Positions 15,207 through 23,040 of a stretch of 35,830 nt of DNA are shown here, piece by piece; within the stretch, counting starts at the first letter, position 1, and every line of letters begins with the position of its first letter. This DNA comes from Bryobacterales bacterium (GTDB taxonomy: Bacteria > Acidobacteriota > Terriglobia > Bryobacterales > Bryobacteraceae), in the NCBI GenBank assembly GCA_003142185.1, contig PLOR01000023.1, positions 1 to 35,830 on the forward strand. Direction: 5' to 3'. The translations under genes were made by a program, and so were the position numbers. Below the pieces are notes generated by a model. The model worked only from the letters and a program-made list of their open reading frames with translations, ran no database searches and had not been told where the DNA came from.

Positions 15207-15416
15207 CTACGTCGATGCGGAAGCGGCGGCCGCCGCCAACTGGGAGTTGGTGGTGGTCCAAATCCCCTTAATGCTGCCGCCGGCCTTTATGAACATAGTC
15301 GCCGACGCCAGTGCAACGAATGCGAGCAGGAGGGAATACTCGATCAGATCCTGTCCTCCGTCCTCCCGCCAAAAAGCGCGCATCGAAGCTCCAAATTCTC
15401 CGAACCAGTTGTCCAT
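15207..15416 (-). CDS. Flp-type (type IVb) pilin
   Basis: A 69 aa prepilin. A short polar leader (MDNWFGEFGASMRAFWREDG) ends in Gly-Gly, followed by QDLIEYSLLLAFVALASATM, the Flp pilin hallmark. Cleavage by prepilin peptidase is expected between Gly and Gln, giving Glu at mature position 5 and Tyr at 6. The hydrophobic helix is followed by a short polar tail rich in Ala and Ser. Flp pilins build Tad pili for surface attachment. No tad assembly genes are in the window, so this is an orphan pilin gene, common in genomes that encode the machinery elsewhere. Only an AGG about 10 nt upstream serves as a ribosome binding site. Confidence 0.9.
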   Translation of the reverse strand: MDNWFGEFGASMRAFWREDGGQDLIEYSLLLAFVALASATMFIKAGGSIKGIWTTTNSQLAAAAASAST

Positions 15417-15678
15417 GACAGTTTGCCTATATCGTAGCGTCCGGGCGCCTCCGCCTTGCTGCTGAAGCCACGCTCGTGGACGCCGCAGCCGACAGTACTT
15501 TCGATATTAGGCTACGGCATCATCCGCTCCAAAATCCAGAGTGTCTTTGGGTCACCGTAAATGGCTAACCGATGGATGACTATGGTGAATAAGCGGAAGT
15601 TAGCAAGTAAATACTAGCCAAGGTGATTATCTGAGACCGGGAGCGACGAGCGCAAACGAGACGGACGCTTTCGCTGCG

Positions 15679-15704
15679 AAAAAAAACGCGCCCGCAAGCG
15701 GGCG
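15679..15704 (-). terminator. Rho-independent terminator after hslU
   Basis: On the minus strand, CGCCCG-CTTG-CGGGCG (15704-15689) is followed within two bases by eight T residues. It lies about 30 bp past the hslU stop and should end the hslVU transcript. Confidence 0.85.
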
Positions 15705-15706
15705 TT

Positions 15707-15729
15707 GGCAAGCTAAAGCATGCCCCACC
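15707..15729. repeat. single copy of the GGCAAGCTAAAGC dispersed repeat
   Basis: GGCAAGCTAAAGCATGCCCC followed by ACC differs at only two positions from the right arm of the inverted repeat at 23711-23733. It sits between the hslU stop and its terminator. A second arm in inverted orientation is not present nearby. Confidence 0.7.
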
Positions 15730-15735
15730 AAGCGC

Positions 15736-17094
15736 TTACAGTATGTAGCGGCTGAGATCCTGATCCTTCACAATGTCGGCCAGGTGCTTGCGCACGTAAG
15801 AAGCATCCACCTTGACGGTTTTCTTCTTGAGGTCCGGCCCCTCGAAAGAGACTTCTTCGAGCAGCTTCTCCATGATGGTGTGAAGGCGGCGCGCGCCGAT
15901 GTTCTCGGAGCTCTGGTTGACCTGCGCGGCGAATTTCGCCACCTCTTCGAGCGCGTCGTCGGCGAGGAGCAGCTTGATGCCCTCGGTTTCGAGCAAGGCG
16001 ACGTACTGTTTGGCCAAGGCGTTCTTCGGCTCTTTGAGGATGCGAATGAAGTCTTCGACGGAAAGCGACTTGAGTTCGACCCGGATAGGGAAACGGCCCT
16101 GCAACTCCGGGATGAGGTCGCTCGGTTTGGAAACGTGGAAAGCGCCGGCGGCAATGAACAGGATGTGGTCGGTGCGCACGAAGCCGTAGCGGGTGTTGAC
16201 GGTGGTGCCTTCGACAATGGGCAGGATGTCGCGCTGGACGCCTTCGCGGCTAACGTCGGGACCGTGGCCGGTTTCGCGGCCGGCGATCTTGTCGATTTCA
16301 TCGAGGAAAATGATACCGCTCGATTCGACGCGCTCCAGGGCGGCGCGCGTGACCTGATCCATGTCGATCAGCTTCTGCTCTTCCTCCTGCACCAGGTAAT
16401 CGAGCGCCTCGGCCACGCGCATCTTGCGCTTCCGCGACTTCTGACCGAACAGATTGGGCAGCATGTCCTTGAGGTTGATGCCCATTTCCTCGATACCGGT
16501 GTTGGTAGTGAGTTCGAACGTGGGAGCGCGATCCTTGACGTCGATATCGACCATCCGTTCGTCGAGCTTGCCGGCGCGGAGCCGTTCGCGGAGTTTCTCG
16601 CGAGTGCGTTCGACGCTTTCGCTGGGCTCCGGCTGGGGCGGCATCAACAGGTCCAGCAGGCGGTCTTCTGCGTTCATCTCGGCACGGTCGGCCACTTCGT
16701 CGAGGCGTTCTTCGCGCACCATATCGATGGAGATATCCACCAGATCGCGAATCATGGCCTCGACATCGCGGCCCACATAGCCCACTTCGGTGAACTTGCT
16801 GGCTTCGACTTTGAGAAATGGCGAATTGGCCAGCCGCGCCAGGCGACGCGCCAGTTCGGTCTTGCCGACGCCGGTGGGGCCGATCATGAGGATGTTCTTG
16901 GGCATCACCTCATCGGCCATTTCCGGCGACAGTTTCTGGCGGCGGATGCGGTTGCGCAGGGCGATGGCCACGGCGCGCTTGGCATCGGCCTGTCCGACGA
17001 CGTGCTTGTCGAGTTCGCGCACGATTTCCCGCGGAGTGAGCTCGTCGAGGACTGGTTCTTCGTCCACTGACTGGTTCGGCAGATAAATCACCAT
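15736..17094 (-). CDS. hslU: ATP-dependent protease ATPase subunit HslU
   Basis: A 452 aa AAA+ unfoldase that feeds proteins into the HslV chamber. The N-terminus has [20 protein letters not shown] and [15 protein letters not shown], diagnostic for HslU. Walker A is GPTGVGKT at 72-79 followed by the pore-loop region [12 protein letters not shown]; Walker B is [10 protein letters not shown] at 261-270. An intermediate I-domain lies between, about 110-240. The C-terminus ends DLSRYIL, the tail that inserts into HslV pockets. It starts 2 bp after the hslV stop and is followed by a strong terminator, so hslVU is a closed two-gene operon. Length fits the family. Confidence 0.98.
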   Translation of the reverse strand: MVIYLPNQSVDEEPVLDELTPREIVRELDKHVVGQADAKRAVAIALRNRIRRQKLSPEMADEVMPKNILMIGPTGVGKTELARRLARLANSPFLKVEASKFTEVGYVGRDVEAMIRDLVDISIDMVREERLDEVADRAEMNAEDRLLDLLMPPQPEPSESVERTREKLRERLRAGKLDERMVDIDVKDRAPTFELTTNTGIEEMGINLKDMLPNLFGQKSRKRKMRVAEALDYLVQEEEQKLIDMDQVTRAALERVESSGIIFLDEIDKIAGRETGHGPDVSREGVQRDILPIVEGTTVNTRYGFVRTDHILFIAAGAFHVSKPSDLIPELQGRFPIRVELKSLSVEDFIRILKEPKNALAKQYVALLETEGIKLLLADDALEEVAKFAAQVNQSSENIGARRLHTIMEKLLEEVSFEGPDLKKKTVKVDASYVRKHLADIVKDQDLSRYIL

Positions 17095-17096
17095 GG

Positions 17097-17636
17097 CTAC
17101 CCCAGCTCCTCGAAGGTCACGTTCTCATTGGTGTAAATGCACATCTTGCCGGCGATCAGCATGGCCTGCTCGGCAATGTGCTTGGCGGAAAGTTTGGTGT
17201 TGCGCGCCAGCGCCAGGGCCGCGGCAAGAGCGAACGGCCCGCCGCTGCCGATGGCGGCGATGCCTTCGTCGGGCTCGATGACGTCGCCGTTGCCGCTCAC
17301 CAGGTAGGTGATCGTCTGATCCGCGACCAACAGCAGGGCTTCAAGGTGGCGCAGCACGCGGTCGGTGCGCCACTCCTTGGCCAGTTCGACGACCGACCGC
17401 GGCAGGTTGCCGTTGAATTGTTCGAGCTTCGATTCAAAGCGTGCGAAGAGGGCGAATGCATCGGCCGTCGAACCGGCGAATCCGGCTACGATCTTGTCGT
17501 TGTAAAGGCGGCGGACCTTGTGGGCGGAAGCCTTAATCACCTCGTTGCCGAGGGTCACCTGTCCGTCGCCGGCCATCACGACCTTGTTCTCCCGGCGGAC
17601 GCAGAGCACCGTCGTGGACCTGATTCTTTCCTTCAT
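17097..17636 (-). CDS. hslV: ATP-dependent protease proteolytic subunit HslV
   Basis: A 179 aa threonine protease of the proteasome fold. It begins MKERIRS followed by [20 protein letters not shown]. The catalytic residue is the Thr that follows the short propeptide, and Lys40 in [20 protein letters not shown] is at the conserved position. [11 protein letters not shown] and the [18 protein letters not shown] end are typical. A TACAAT box lies 14 nt before the ATG, with GAAGG between, so the leader is short. It pairs with hslU directly downstream. Confidence 0.98.
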   Translation of the reverse strand: MKERIRSTTVLCVRRENKVVMAGDGQVTLGNEVIKASAHKVRRLYNDKIVAGFAGSTADAFALFARFESKLEQFNGNLPRSVVELAKEWRTDRVLRHLEALLLVADQTITYLVSGNGDVIEPDEGIAAIGSGGPFALAAALALARNTKLSAKHIAEQAMLIAGKMCIYTNENVTFEELG

Positions 17637-17727
17637 GTTTGTGCGCCTTCATTGTATCGCACGGACTCCGCGCGGCCATCCGCGGCGCCAATAAGGGTTT
17701 GCGACGACTTGCCGAAAGGATTTGTGG

Positions 17728-17844
17728 GACCCCCTGGTCTGGTCTGCGCGTCCGTCGCCGGCGCTCTTCGCCCGAAGGATCAAGCGCTTGCCCGCAGCGG
17801 TGCGCGACCAGGGGGTCGCGCGCGGACGAGGGCGTCCGCCCCAC
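17728..17844. repeat. composite dispersed repeat: 12-bp inverted repeat plus CGGACG hairpin
   Basis: GACCCCCTGGTC (17728-17739) and its exact complement GACCAGGGGGTC (17806-17817) enclose 66 bp. Directly after comes a hairpin CGGACG-AGGG-CGTCCG (17823-17838) followed by CCCCAC. The same 22-nt hairpin unit with a compensated base pair occurs at 26741-26762. The element fills the gap between the radical SAM gene (its 3' end at 17875) and hslV. It looks like a non-coding mobile or REP-like unit. No transposase is nearby. Confidence 0.65.
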
Positions 17845-17874
17845 AGCCTACCGCGGGCGCTCGGATGGGAAGGC

Positions 17875-19971
17875 CTAATCGCCGAAGCTGGCTACTTCTT
17901 CGCGATCTTCGACTGGTTGCGGGGCGGGTTGGATGCCACCAAGTTGGATCAGCTCAGGGCCGGGCTGCTCCTTCAACACGTGCTCGCGGTATAGCTTGGC
18001 CATGCGGGCGTTCTCCTGCTGCTCGCGGAGCTTGGCATCGCGGGCGCGAATCTTCTCTTCGCCGGCGGTTTTGGCGATGCCCAGGCGGTCCAGGTCGTGC
18101 TGCACTTCGTTGGTGATGAGGTCTTCGCGCAGCACCAGCGAATGATCCACGTGCTTCAGCGGCACACTCTTGCCGCCGGCGAAGATCTCGTGCTTGCCGT
18201 GCTCGTCGTACCACTTGGTGAGCGTCGCCGTCATGTGCATCTTCTCGATGATGTTGCGCCAGCCGACGCCGGTGTTATACGCGCAGAAGGAGATCTCGCC
18301 TTCCTGCGTGGCGTAGGGGATGATGCACTGCTCGGTGCGGCGGAAATCGTAATTGAACAGATCCTGGAACCACATGCCCGCGATGAACAGGAAGTTCCAA
18401 CGGTCGCGGCGGCGGCGCTCGATGTCGCTCATGGTGCGGTGCTTGCCCACGGTGCCGTAGTTCTTGCCGGTAGCGCCGAAAGTCTTGTCCAGCTTCTTGA
18501 ATAGATCGCTCAGCTTGAAATGGGTGGGCGATTGGAACGGATCGTAATTGCGGGTAGCGGCCAGCGCCATGCCGACAATCGAAAGCCACTTGCCGCGGGC
18601 CGCATCGTTGACGCGCGCCACATCCTTCGCCAGTTGGTCGGCGTTCCAGAACGCGGTCACGGGAACGCGTTCCTTGGTTTCCTTGTCCACCATCACGGCC
18701 ATGCCGGTGCCGCAATTGGGATGGCAGCCGCAGCTCAACTGGCCCCAGTCGGACTGCGGGCCGTGCACCAGGTCGCTCCAATCGGAGAATGTCGAAATGA
18801 AAGAAATCGGAAACCAATCGCGCGCGGGCTCGCCCAGGCCCATCTGGTTCTTCACGTCGTGCGCGAGGTGGGAGAGCGTGTAACGCTGCGCCTCGCGGCG
18901 TTCGTCGGTCACCGCCTCGTCGCGGCCGGTGAACGAGACCGGCTGGAAGGAAAGGAACGGGATCTTTTTCGGATTATCGAGCGCGAACTGGACGATCCGT
19001 CCCACCTGCTCATTATTGATGCCGTTGATGATGGTGATGACCGGAACGATATCGACGCCGTTCGCGTGCAGATTCTCGATCGCGCGCAGCTTCACGTCGA
19101 ACAGGTTGCCCACCTTGCGATGCTGATTGGCGGCGTTGCCGATGCCATCGAACTGCAGATAGGCGTAGCGCAGGCCGGCATCCGCCGCCTGGCGGCAGAA
19201 TTCCGGGCTCTTGGCGAACTCGATGCCGTTGGTGGCCGCCTGCACCGAGGTGTAGCCCACTTCGCGCGCGTACCGCACCGCATCCAGGAAGTGGGGCGAG
19301 ATGGTCGGCTCGCCGCCCGAAAACTGCACCGACATCTGGCGCTTCGGCTTGATGGTGACGGCGTTGTCGAGCAGGGTCTTAATATCTTCCCAGCTCAGCT
19401 CATGCACGAACCCCACCTGGTTGGCATCCATGAAACACGGATCGCACATCATGTTGCAGCGGTTGGTCAGGTCGATGGTCAGTACCGAGCCGCGGCCGTG
19501 GGTGATGGTGCTGGTGCCGTGCTTGTGCAGCGTGGCATCGTTGTGCGCGCGGATGTCGCGGCCAGGGAAGACCTGCTCGATGTGCCGGTAGAAGGCCGTA
19601 TCGATGGCCATCACATCCTCGAAATGGCCGTGAATGGCGCAGTCCTTCACCATCAGGATCTTGCCGTCCCGCTCGACGATTTTCGCCTTGATCTCACCGG
19701 GGCGCTGGTCGTAGAGGACCTCGAGCGGCGTCTCGCCGTCCAGGATGCGCTGGCGGATTTCCGGCACGCAGCGCGGGCACAGCGAATCGGTTTCGCGCGG
19801 CCAGCCCAGTGGCGGCTTCGCCTTTTCCCAACTCTTGAGAAGCGGCTTGTCCGACCACCGCGGTATGAAGCCCGGATTCTGATGGATCTGATTCAGCTTG
19901 TCGAAGACCGTCCAGGCCGCATTGGCGGCTACCGTCAGAACTTTTTCGGCATACTTTACCGGCTTGTGCAT
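17875..19971 (-). CDS. radical SAM enzyme related to tetraether lipid synthase (Tes/MJ0619-like)
   Basis: A 698 aa iron-sulfur enzyme. The radical SAM cluster motif is CNMMCDPC (Cys172, 176, 179), followed by FSGGEPT at 217-223. Before it is an N-terminal metal site with Cys65 and Cys68 (SLCPRC), then KIVERDGKILMVKDCAIHGH with Cys111. After the barrel come Cys414, 416 and 420 in SCGCHPNCGTGMAVMV, and Cys549 and Cys563 in EQCIIPYATQEGEISFCAYN, candidates for auxiliary clusters. This combination is that of the archaeal tetraether synthase group, which joins unactivated lipid tails. Here the product could be a membrane-spanning fatty acid such as iso-diabolic acid, known from Acidobacteria. Family assignment is strong; substrate is inference. 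GAGGAG lies 7 nt before the ATG. No neighbouring lipid gene is present. Confidence 0.85.
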   Translation of the reverse strand: MHKPVKYAEKVLTVAANAAWTVFDKLNQIHQNPGFIPRWSDKPLLKSWEKAKPPLGWPRETDSLCPRCVPEIRQRILDGETPLEVLYDQRPGEIKAKIVERDGKILMVKDCAIHGHFEDVMAIDTAFYRHIEQVFPGRDIRAHNDATLHKHGTSTITHGRGSVLTIDLTNRCNMMCDPCFMDANQVGFVHELSWEDIKTLLDNAVTIKPKRQMSVQFSGGEPTISPHFLDAVRYAREVGYTSVQAATNGIEFAKSPEFCRQAADAGLRYAYLQFDGIGNAANQHRKVGNLFDVKLRAIENLHANGVDIVPVITIINGINNEQVGRIVQFALDNPKKIPFLSFQPVSFTGRDEAVTDERREAQRYTLSHLAHDVKNQMGLGEPARDWFPISFISTFSDWSDLVHGPQSDWGQLSCGCHPNCGTGMAVMVDKETKERVPVTAFWNADQLAKDVARVNDAARGKWLSIVGMALAATRNYDPFQSPTHFKLSDLFKKLDKTFGATGKNYGTVGKHRTMSDIERRRRDRWNFLFIAGMWFQDLFNYDFRRTEQCIIPYATQEGEISFCAYNTGVGWRNIIEKMHMTATLTKWYDEHGKHEIFAGGKSVPLKHVDHSLVLREDLITNEVQHDLDRLGIAKTAGEEKIRARDAKLREQQENARMAKLYREHVLKEQPGPELIQLGGIQPAPQPVEDREEVASFGD

Positions 19972-20050
19972 CGTACGTCACTCCTCTGGTGGTTCTGGCG
20001 CTTCTCTGCTTGGCAGGCTCCCGGCGCCCGATCCAACTTGTGCTTGAGCC

Positions 20051-20056
20051 AGTATA
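20051..20056 (-). promoter_or_regulatory. possible -10 box TATACT for the radical SAM gene
   Basis: TATACT on the minus strand, 79 bp upstream of the ATG at 19971, would give a leader of about 70 nt containing the GAGGAG ribosome binding site. The -35 region is weak. Confidence 0.35.
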
Positions 20057-20136
20057 GGCAAAGCCGGGGCCGCTCGACTACGGGTTGGCATTAAAACGTT
20101 GAAATTATTGGTTGTACGGCGCACAACGGGGTTGAA

Positions 20137-20154
20137 CGGGGCGTTCCCGCCCCG
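20137..20154. repeat. 7-bp stem hairpin CGGGGCG-TTCC-CGCCCCG
   Basis: A perfect GC hairpin with a 4-nt loop, 46 bp past the stop of the lipocalin-like gene on the minus strand. No T run follows, so it is probably a REP-like element or a weak transcription end rather than a classical terminator. Confidence 0.5.
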
Positions 20155-20199
20155 CTGCGGAGGTTGGGTGTAGCCGTATGAAAGAGAATGGCTTACAGA

Positions 20200-20568
20200 T
20201 CAGGACGCGCGCTTGACGACCAGGTCGGCGCCCCAACTGCCGTCTTCAGTTCCGAACTGGAAGTGAATCTCGTCGTCCGTCACCTTGCCCTTGAAAACCA
20301 GCTTGTAGGTCGTGCCCTGGTAGTCGGTGGCAACCCAGAACGTGATAGTGTCGCCATCGATCTTGCCCTCTTTGATGTCGGTGGGAGAACTGGGCAGGCC
20401 GTCGATGGTTCCGGTTACGCCGGCGTCCTTGACGGCGAGGTGCAGCACCACCGGCACGCTGTTGCCGTCAAAATCGAACGCCCCTTTCCAATCGCCACTG
20501 AGGCTGGCAGGCCAGGCCAGGGCAGCCAGGAAAAGGAACAGAGCAGTCACCGTGAATGCGCGTTTCAT
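20200..20568 (-). CDS. small secreted lipocalin-like protein (122 aa)
   Basis: Exported protein of unknown function. From ATG at 20568 the signal peptide MKRAFTVTALFLFLAALAWP is followed by about 100 residues of predicted beta structure: SLSGDWKGAFDFDGNSVPVV, LHLAVKDAGVTGTIDG, KIDGDTITFWVATDYQGTTY and KLVFKGKVTDDEIHF. The repeating G-D-W-x-G / G-x-I-D-G / G-x-V-T-D-D-E-I pattern is common in small secreted lipocalin-like proteins of Acidobacteria. The longer frame to 20625 is rejected because GGAGAGA lies about 8 nt before this ATG and the signal peptide starts here. TACAAT at 20591-20596 is a likely -10 box, giving a leader of about 15-20 nt. Confidence 0.8.
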   Translation of the reverse strand: MKRAFTVTALFLFLAALAWPASLSGDWKGAFDFDGNSVPVVLHLAVKDAGVTGTIDGLPSSPTDIKEGKIDGDTITFWVATDYQGTTYKLVFKGKVTDDEIHFQFGTEDGSWGADLVVKRAS

Positions 20569-20621
20569 AGCGGAGTCTCTCCAGGTGGATATTGTACCAA
20601 CGGCACCGGAGCCCGAGCCAC

Positions 20622-21608
20622 TCACTTTTTCGATTGAGCAGCCTTCTGGGTTTCGAGGAACGCCGCCACGTTGCTCTTGTCGATCAAAGTCACGCCGGTG
20701 TCGACGAACGTCGGCAGGGGCGAGAACGAGTCGCGCGAGAAGTTGTCCAGCAGCGAGGCCGGCGGGTGGTGGTGCAAATCATCCAGCATCTTGATGCTCA
20801 GGAAGGCCATGGTGAAGGGCTTTTGGCCCAGCGTCGCGGTGATCACGCCGTTCTGGATGCCCTCAATCGTGCGCTGGTCCGCGTCCATGCCCATCACCAG
20901 TTTGCCGGTCACGTTCTTGCGGGTGAGGACGTCGGCCACTTCCGGTGCGGCGATCGAGACCAGGCAGACAAACGCGTCCACCGGTTCCTTTTTGTCGACA
21001 GCCTGCATGGTGCGGTCGAAGATCACGCCGGGATCGCCCTTGGCATCGACGATTTCCGTGATATGGATGCCCGGATGCTCCGCGAAAATGTCGCGGTAAC
21101 CTTGCAGCCGCTCCTTCAGGTTGGGCTGTTCGGGAAAGGTGAAGATCACCACGTTGCCTTTGCCGTCGAGACGGTTGGCGACCAGCCGTCCTCCCATCAG
21201 CCCGGCCTTGTAATTGTCGGTGCCGACGAAAAACAGGCGCTTGCTGTCGGGAGCGTCCGAATCCATGGTGATGACCGGAATCCCCTGCGCGATGGCCGCG
21301 TCGATGTCGTCCTTGATCGACGCCGGGTCGCCCGCGGAAACCGCGATCCCGGTTGGCTTCTTGGCCAATAGGGCCTGGAATTGCTCGTGCTCGCCCTTTG
21401 GGTCATAATTGTCGGGACCGGCCGATTCGGCGATGACGCCCAATTGTTTGGCTGCCTGGGCGACGCCCGCGCCGGCTTCCTGCCAGTACTCCATCTTGGT
21501 GGCGGCGCTCACCAGGTAATACTTTTCATCGGCACTGTGCTGCGACCCGCCACAGCCCGCTAAAGACGCCAGCGCTGCCGCCGGCAGGAACCAGATCCAA
21601 CGTGACAC
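20622..21608 (-). CDS. sugar-type ABC transporter substrate-binding lipoprotein
   Basis: A 328 aa periplasmic-binding protein of the RbsB/Peripla_BP_4 type. The lipobox LAGC places the lipid-modified Cys at 19. The two-lobed binding fold follows, with AATKMEYWQEAGAGVAQAAK, AVSAGDPASIKDDIDAAIAQ then GIPVITMDSDAPDSKRLFFV, GTDNYKAGLMGGRLVANRL and GMDADQRTIEGIQNGVITAT. These match ribose/galactose-type binding proteins. The start is GTG at 21608, with AGGAGG 5 nt upstream and TATACT further up (21629-21634). No permease or ATPase gene is adjacent, so it is an orphan component in this window. Ligand unknown; a sugar or autoinducer is likely. Confidence 0.88.
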   Translation of the reverse strand: MSRWIWFLPAAALASLAGCGGSQHSADEKYYLVSAATKMEYWQEAGAGVAQAAKQLGVIAESAGPDNYDPKGEHEQFQALLAKKPTGIAVSAGDPASIKDDIDAAIAQGIPVITMDSDAPDSKRLFFVGTDNYKAGLMGGRLVANRLDGKGNVVIFTFPEQPNLKERLQGYRDIFAEHPGIHITEIVDAKGDPGVIFDRTMQAVDKKEPVDAFVCLVSIAAPEVADVLTRKNVTGKLVMGMDADQRTIEGIQNGVITATLGQKPFTMAFLSIKMLDDLHHHPPASLLDNFSRDSFSPLPTFVDTGVTLIDKSNVAAFLETQKAAQSKK

Positions 21609-21628
21609 GGTTGCCTCCTGAATGGCGA

Positions 21629-21634
21629 GTATAA
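21629..21634 (-). promoter_or_regulatory. -10 box TATACT of the binding-lipoprotein gene
   Basis: TATACT on the minus strand lies 20 bp before the GTG start, giving room for a short leader with the AGGAGG site. Confidence 0.45.
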
Positions 21635-21672
21635 CCTGCGGCTCGCCGCGAGGAAAGGGGAAGGCGCGAGGA

Positions 21673-22602
21673 TCAGATCACCACGGCCGGAATATCGCCG
21701 GCTATCAGGGCCTGTCCCGGCGCGGCGTAGTTGGCGCGCACGTACGCCAGGGCGACCGCGTTGCCTTGCGCCGGCGAGTAAATCGACGAGGTGATCTCAC
21801 CGGCCTCGGCGCCATCCGCGGTGAGCTTGGCGCCCGCGGGCGCAGCGGAATCGAGGCGGAGTTGGACCAGCTTGCGATTGACGTGCCCCTGCGCGCGGAT
21901 ACGCTCCACGATCTCCTGGCCCAGGTAGCAGCCCTTGGTGAAACTCACTGCGTGCATCTGCCCGGTTTCCTGCGGCAGCGAAGTATCGCGGATGTCTTCG
22001 CCATAGCGCGGCCGGCCATTTTCCAGGCGCACCAGGCGGGCATCTTCCTCCGTGGCCGGTTGCGCGCCGGCCAACGCCAGCCGGCGAATGATTTCGTCCG
22101 CGGCGCTGGCGGCGGCGTAGATGCGAAAGCCAGGCTGGCCGGTCAGGCTGATGCGCGCGGTCGTGGCATCTCCGGCTTCTCTCCAAGGTAGATGCTGGTA
22201 ATCGCCGCCGGGCGTAGCGCCGCCGGCTTTCTCCAGAACCAGCGCCGATTCGGGACCTTCGAGCGCAATGGCGCAGGTGGCTGCCGTCACGTCCTCCAGT
22301 TCCACCTGGTCGGCGACGATGTACCGCCGGATATGTTGCGCGATTTTCTCCCGCAACTCGGGTTCGGTGTCGAGAAGAATATGATCGTCGCAGGCCAGCA
22401 GGATCAGGTCCGCCTGGATGCGCCCTTGCGGGCTAAGCAGAAACGCGTAGCAGCCGGAGCCGGCGCCGAGTTTCTTGATGTCGTTCGAGGTCAGGTTGTG
22501 CAGCAGCCGGGCGCGGTCGCGCCCACGAACTGCAATCCGCCCGCGCGCGCTCAAATTCATCCACGCGGCGCCGCGCCGCAGAGCTTCGTAACCCTGGTTC
22601 AT
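21673..22602 (-). CDS. ygfZ: YgfZ/GcvT-family folate-binding protein
   Basis: A 309 aa protein of the YgfZ (IbaG-partner, COG0354) family, which helps build or repair iron-sulfur clusters using tetrahydrofolate. The signature KGCYLGQE is at 223-230 with the conserved Cys225, followed by IVERIRAQGHVNRKL. The N-terminal half has RIAVRGRDRARLLHNLTSND and GCYAFLLSPQGRIQADL, typical of the aminomethyltransferase-like fold. It begins 3 bp after the stop of the small membrane protein gene, so the two share a transcript. An iron-sulfur role fits a cell rich in hemes and Fe-S enzymes, but that link is general. Confidence 0.93.
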   Translation of the reverse strand: MNQGYEALRRGAAWMNLSARGRIAVRGRDRARLLHNLTSNDIKKLGAGSGCYAFLLSPQGRIQADLILLACDDHILLDTEPELREKIAQHIRRYIVADQVELEDVTAATCAIALEGPESALVLEKAGGATPGGDYQHLPWREAGDATTARISLTGQPGFRIYAAASAADEIIRRLALAGAQPATEEDARLVRLENGRPRYGEDIRDTSLPQETGQMHAVSFTKGCYLGQEIVERIRAQGHVNRKLVQLRLDSAAPAGAKLTADGAEAGEITSSIYSPAQGNAVALAYVRANYAAPGQALIAGDIPAVVI

Positions 22603-22605
22603 ACC

Positions 22606-23016
22606 TTAGAAGATGCGGTGCAGATAGGCTGCGATGCCAATCACTATCAGCGAAGAAATCGCTCCGCCCGCCATCAGCCGGACACGCCGCGGGTGGTGTG
22701 GCCGCGTAATCAAGACCGCGACGGCGAAGATGTGCGCCACCAGCAGCAGTTTCACGCCGAGCACGATGTGGTATCGCAGGGTATGTCCCGGATTACCCAA
22801 TAGGTTATAGATGCCTGAGATCGCCAGGAACGCGATCGACAGCATCACCAGTGGCCGGAAAGCCGCCGCCGTCCGTTCGCCCAACTCCGCGCGGGCCTCC
22901 GGAGCCAGCGCCGCAGCCGCGCCGGCCGCGATCCAGCCGTAAATCATCCCGCCGCTCAGGCATGCCACCGAAGCGACATGCAACCAGCGCATCAGCACGT
23001 TCAGTCCTTCACCCAT
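22606..23016 (-). CDS. small four-helix integral membrane protein
   Basis: A 136 aa protein with four hydrophobic segments: VLMRWLHVASVACLSGGMIY, FRPLVMLSIAFLAISGIYNL, HIVLGVKLLLVAHIFAVAVL and MAGGAISSLIVIGIAAYLH. His residues at the membrane faces (RWLHVAS, LRYHIVLGVK, LVAHIF) recall small b-heme-binding or CopD-like membrane proteins, but no family is certain. The start at 23016 is 24 bp from the divergent start of the MBL gene. A TATACT box ends 6 nt before the ATG and no ribosome binding site is seen, so a leaderless mRNA is likely. The ygfZ gene follows after 3 bp. Confidence 0.75.
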   Translation of the reverse strand: MGEGLNVLMRWLHVASVACLSGGMIYGWIAAGAAAALAPEARAELGERTAAAFRPLVMLSIAFLAISGIYNLLGNPGHTLRYHIVLGVKLLLVAHIFAVAVLITRPHHPRRVRLMAGGAISSLIVIGIAAYLHRIF

Positions 23017-23024
23017 AGCATGAG

Positions 23025-23030
23025 TATACA
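23025..23030. promoter_or_regulatory. overlapping divergent -10 boxes centred on GTATAC
   Basis: Only 24 bp (23017-23040) separate two divergent ATG codons. The plus strand reads TATACA 10 nt before ATG 23041. The minus strand reads TATACT 6 nt before ATG 23016. Both share the palindrome GTATAC at 23024-23029. Any -35 boxes would lie inside the opposite coding regions. Confidence 0.5.
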
Positions 23031-23040
23031 ATCGGCTTGT

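Larger units (their letters stand above)
15417..15735. other. 319-bp gap between pilin and hslU
   Basis: It holds the hslU terminator (15679-15704), one copy of a dispersed repeat (15707-15729) and the upstream region of the pilin gene. The central part (15520-15640) is AT-richer than its surroundings. No gene is seen. Confidence 0.5.

Noticed and set aside
18520-20094. A 524-codon plus-strand frame opposite the radical SAM gene
   Set aside because: Antisense shadow of a gene with complete Cys motifs. No ribosome binding site and no recognisable fold.
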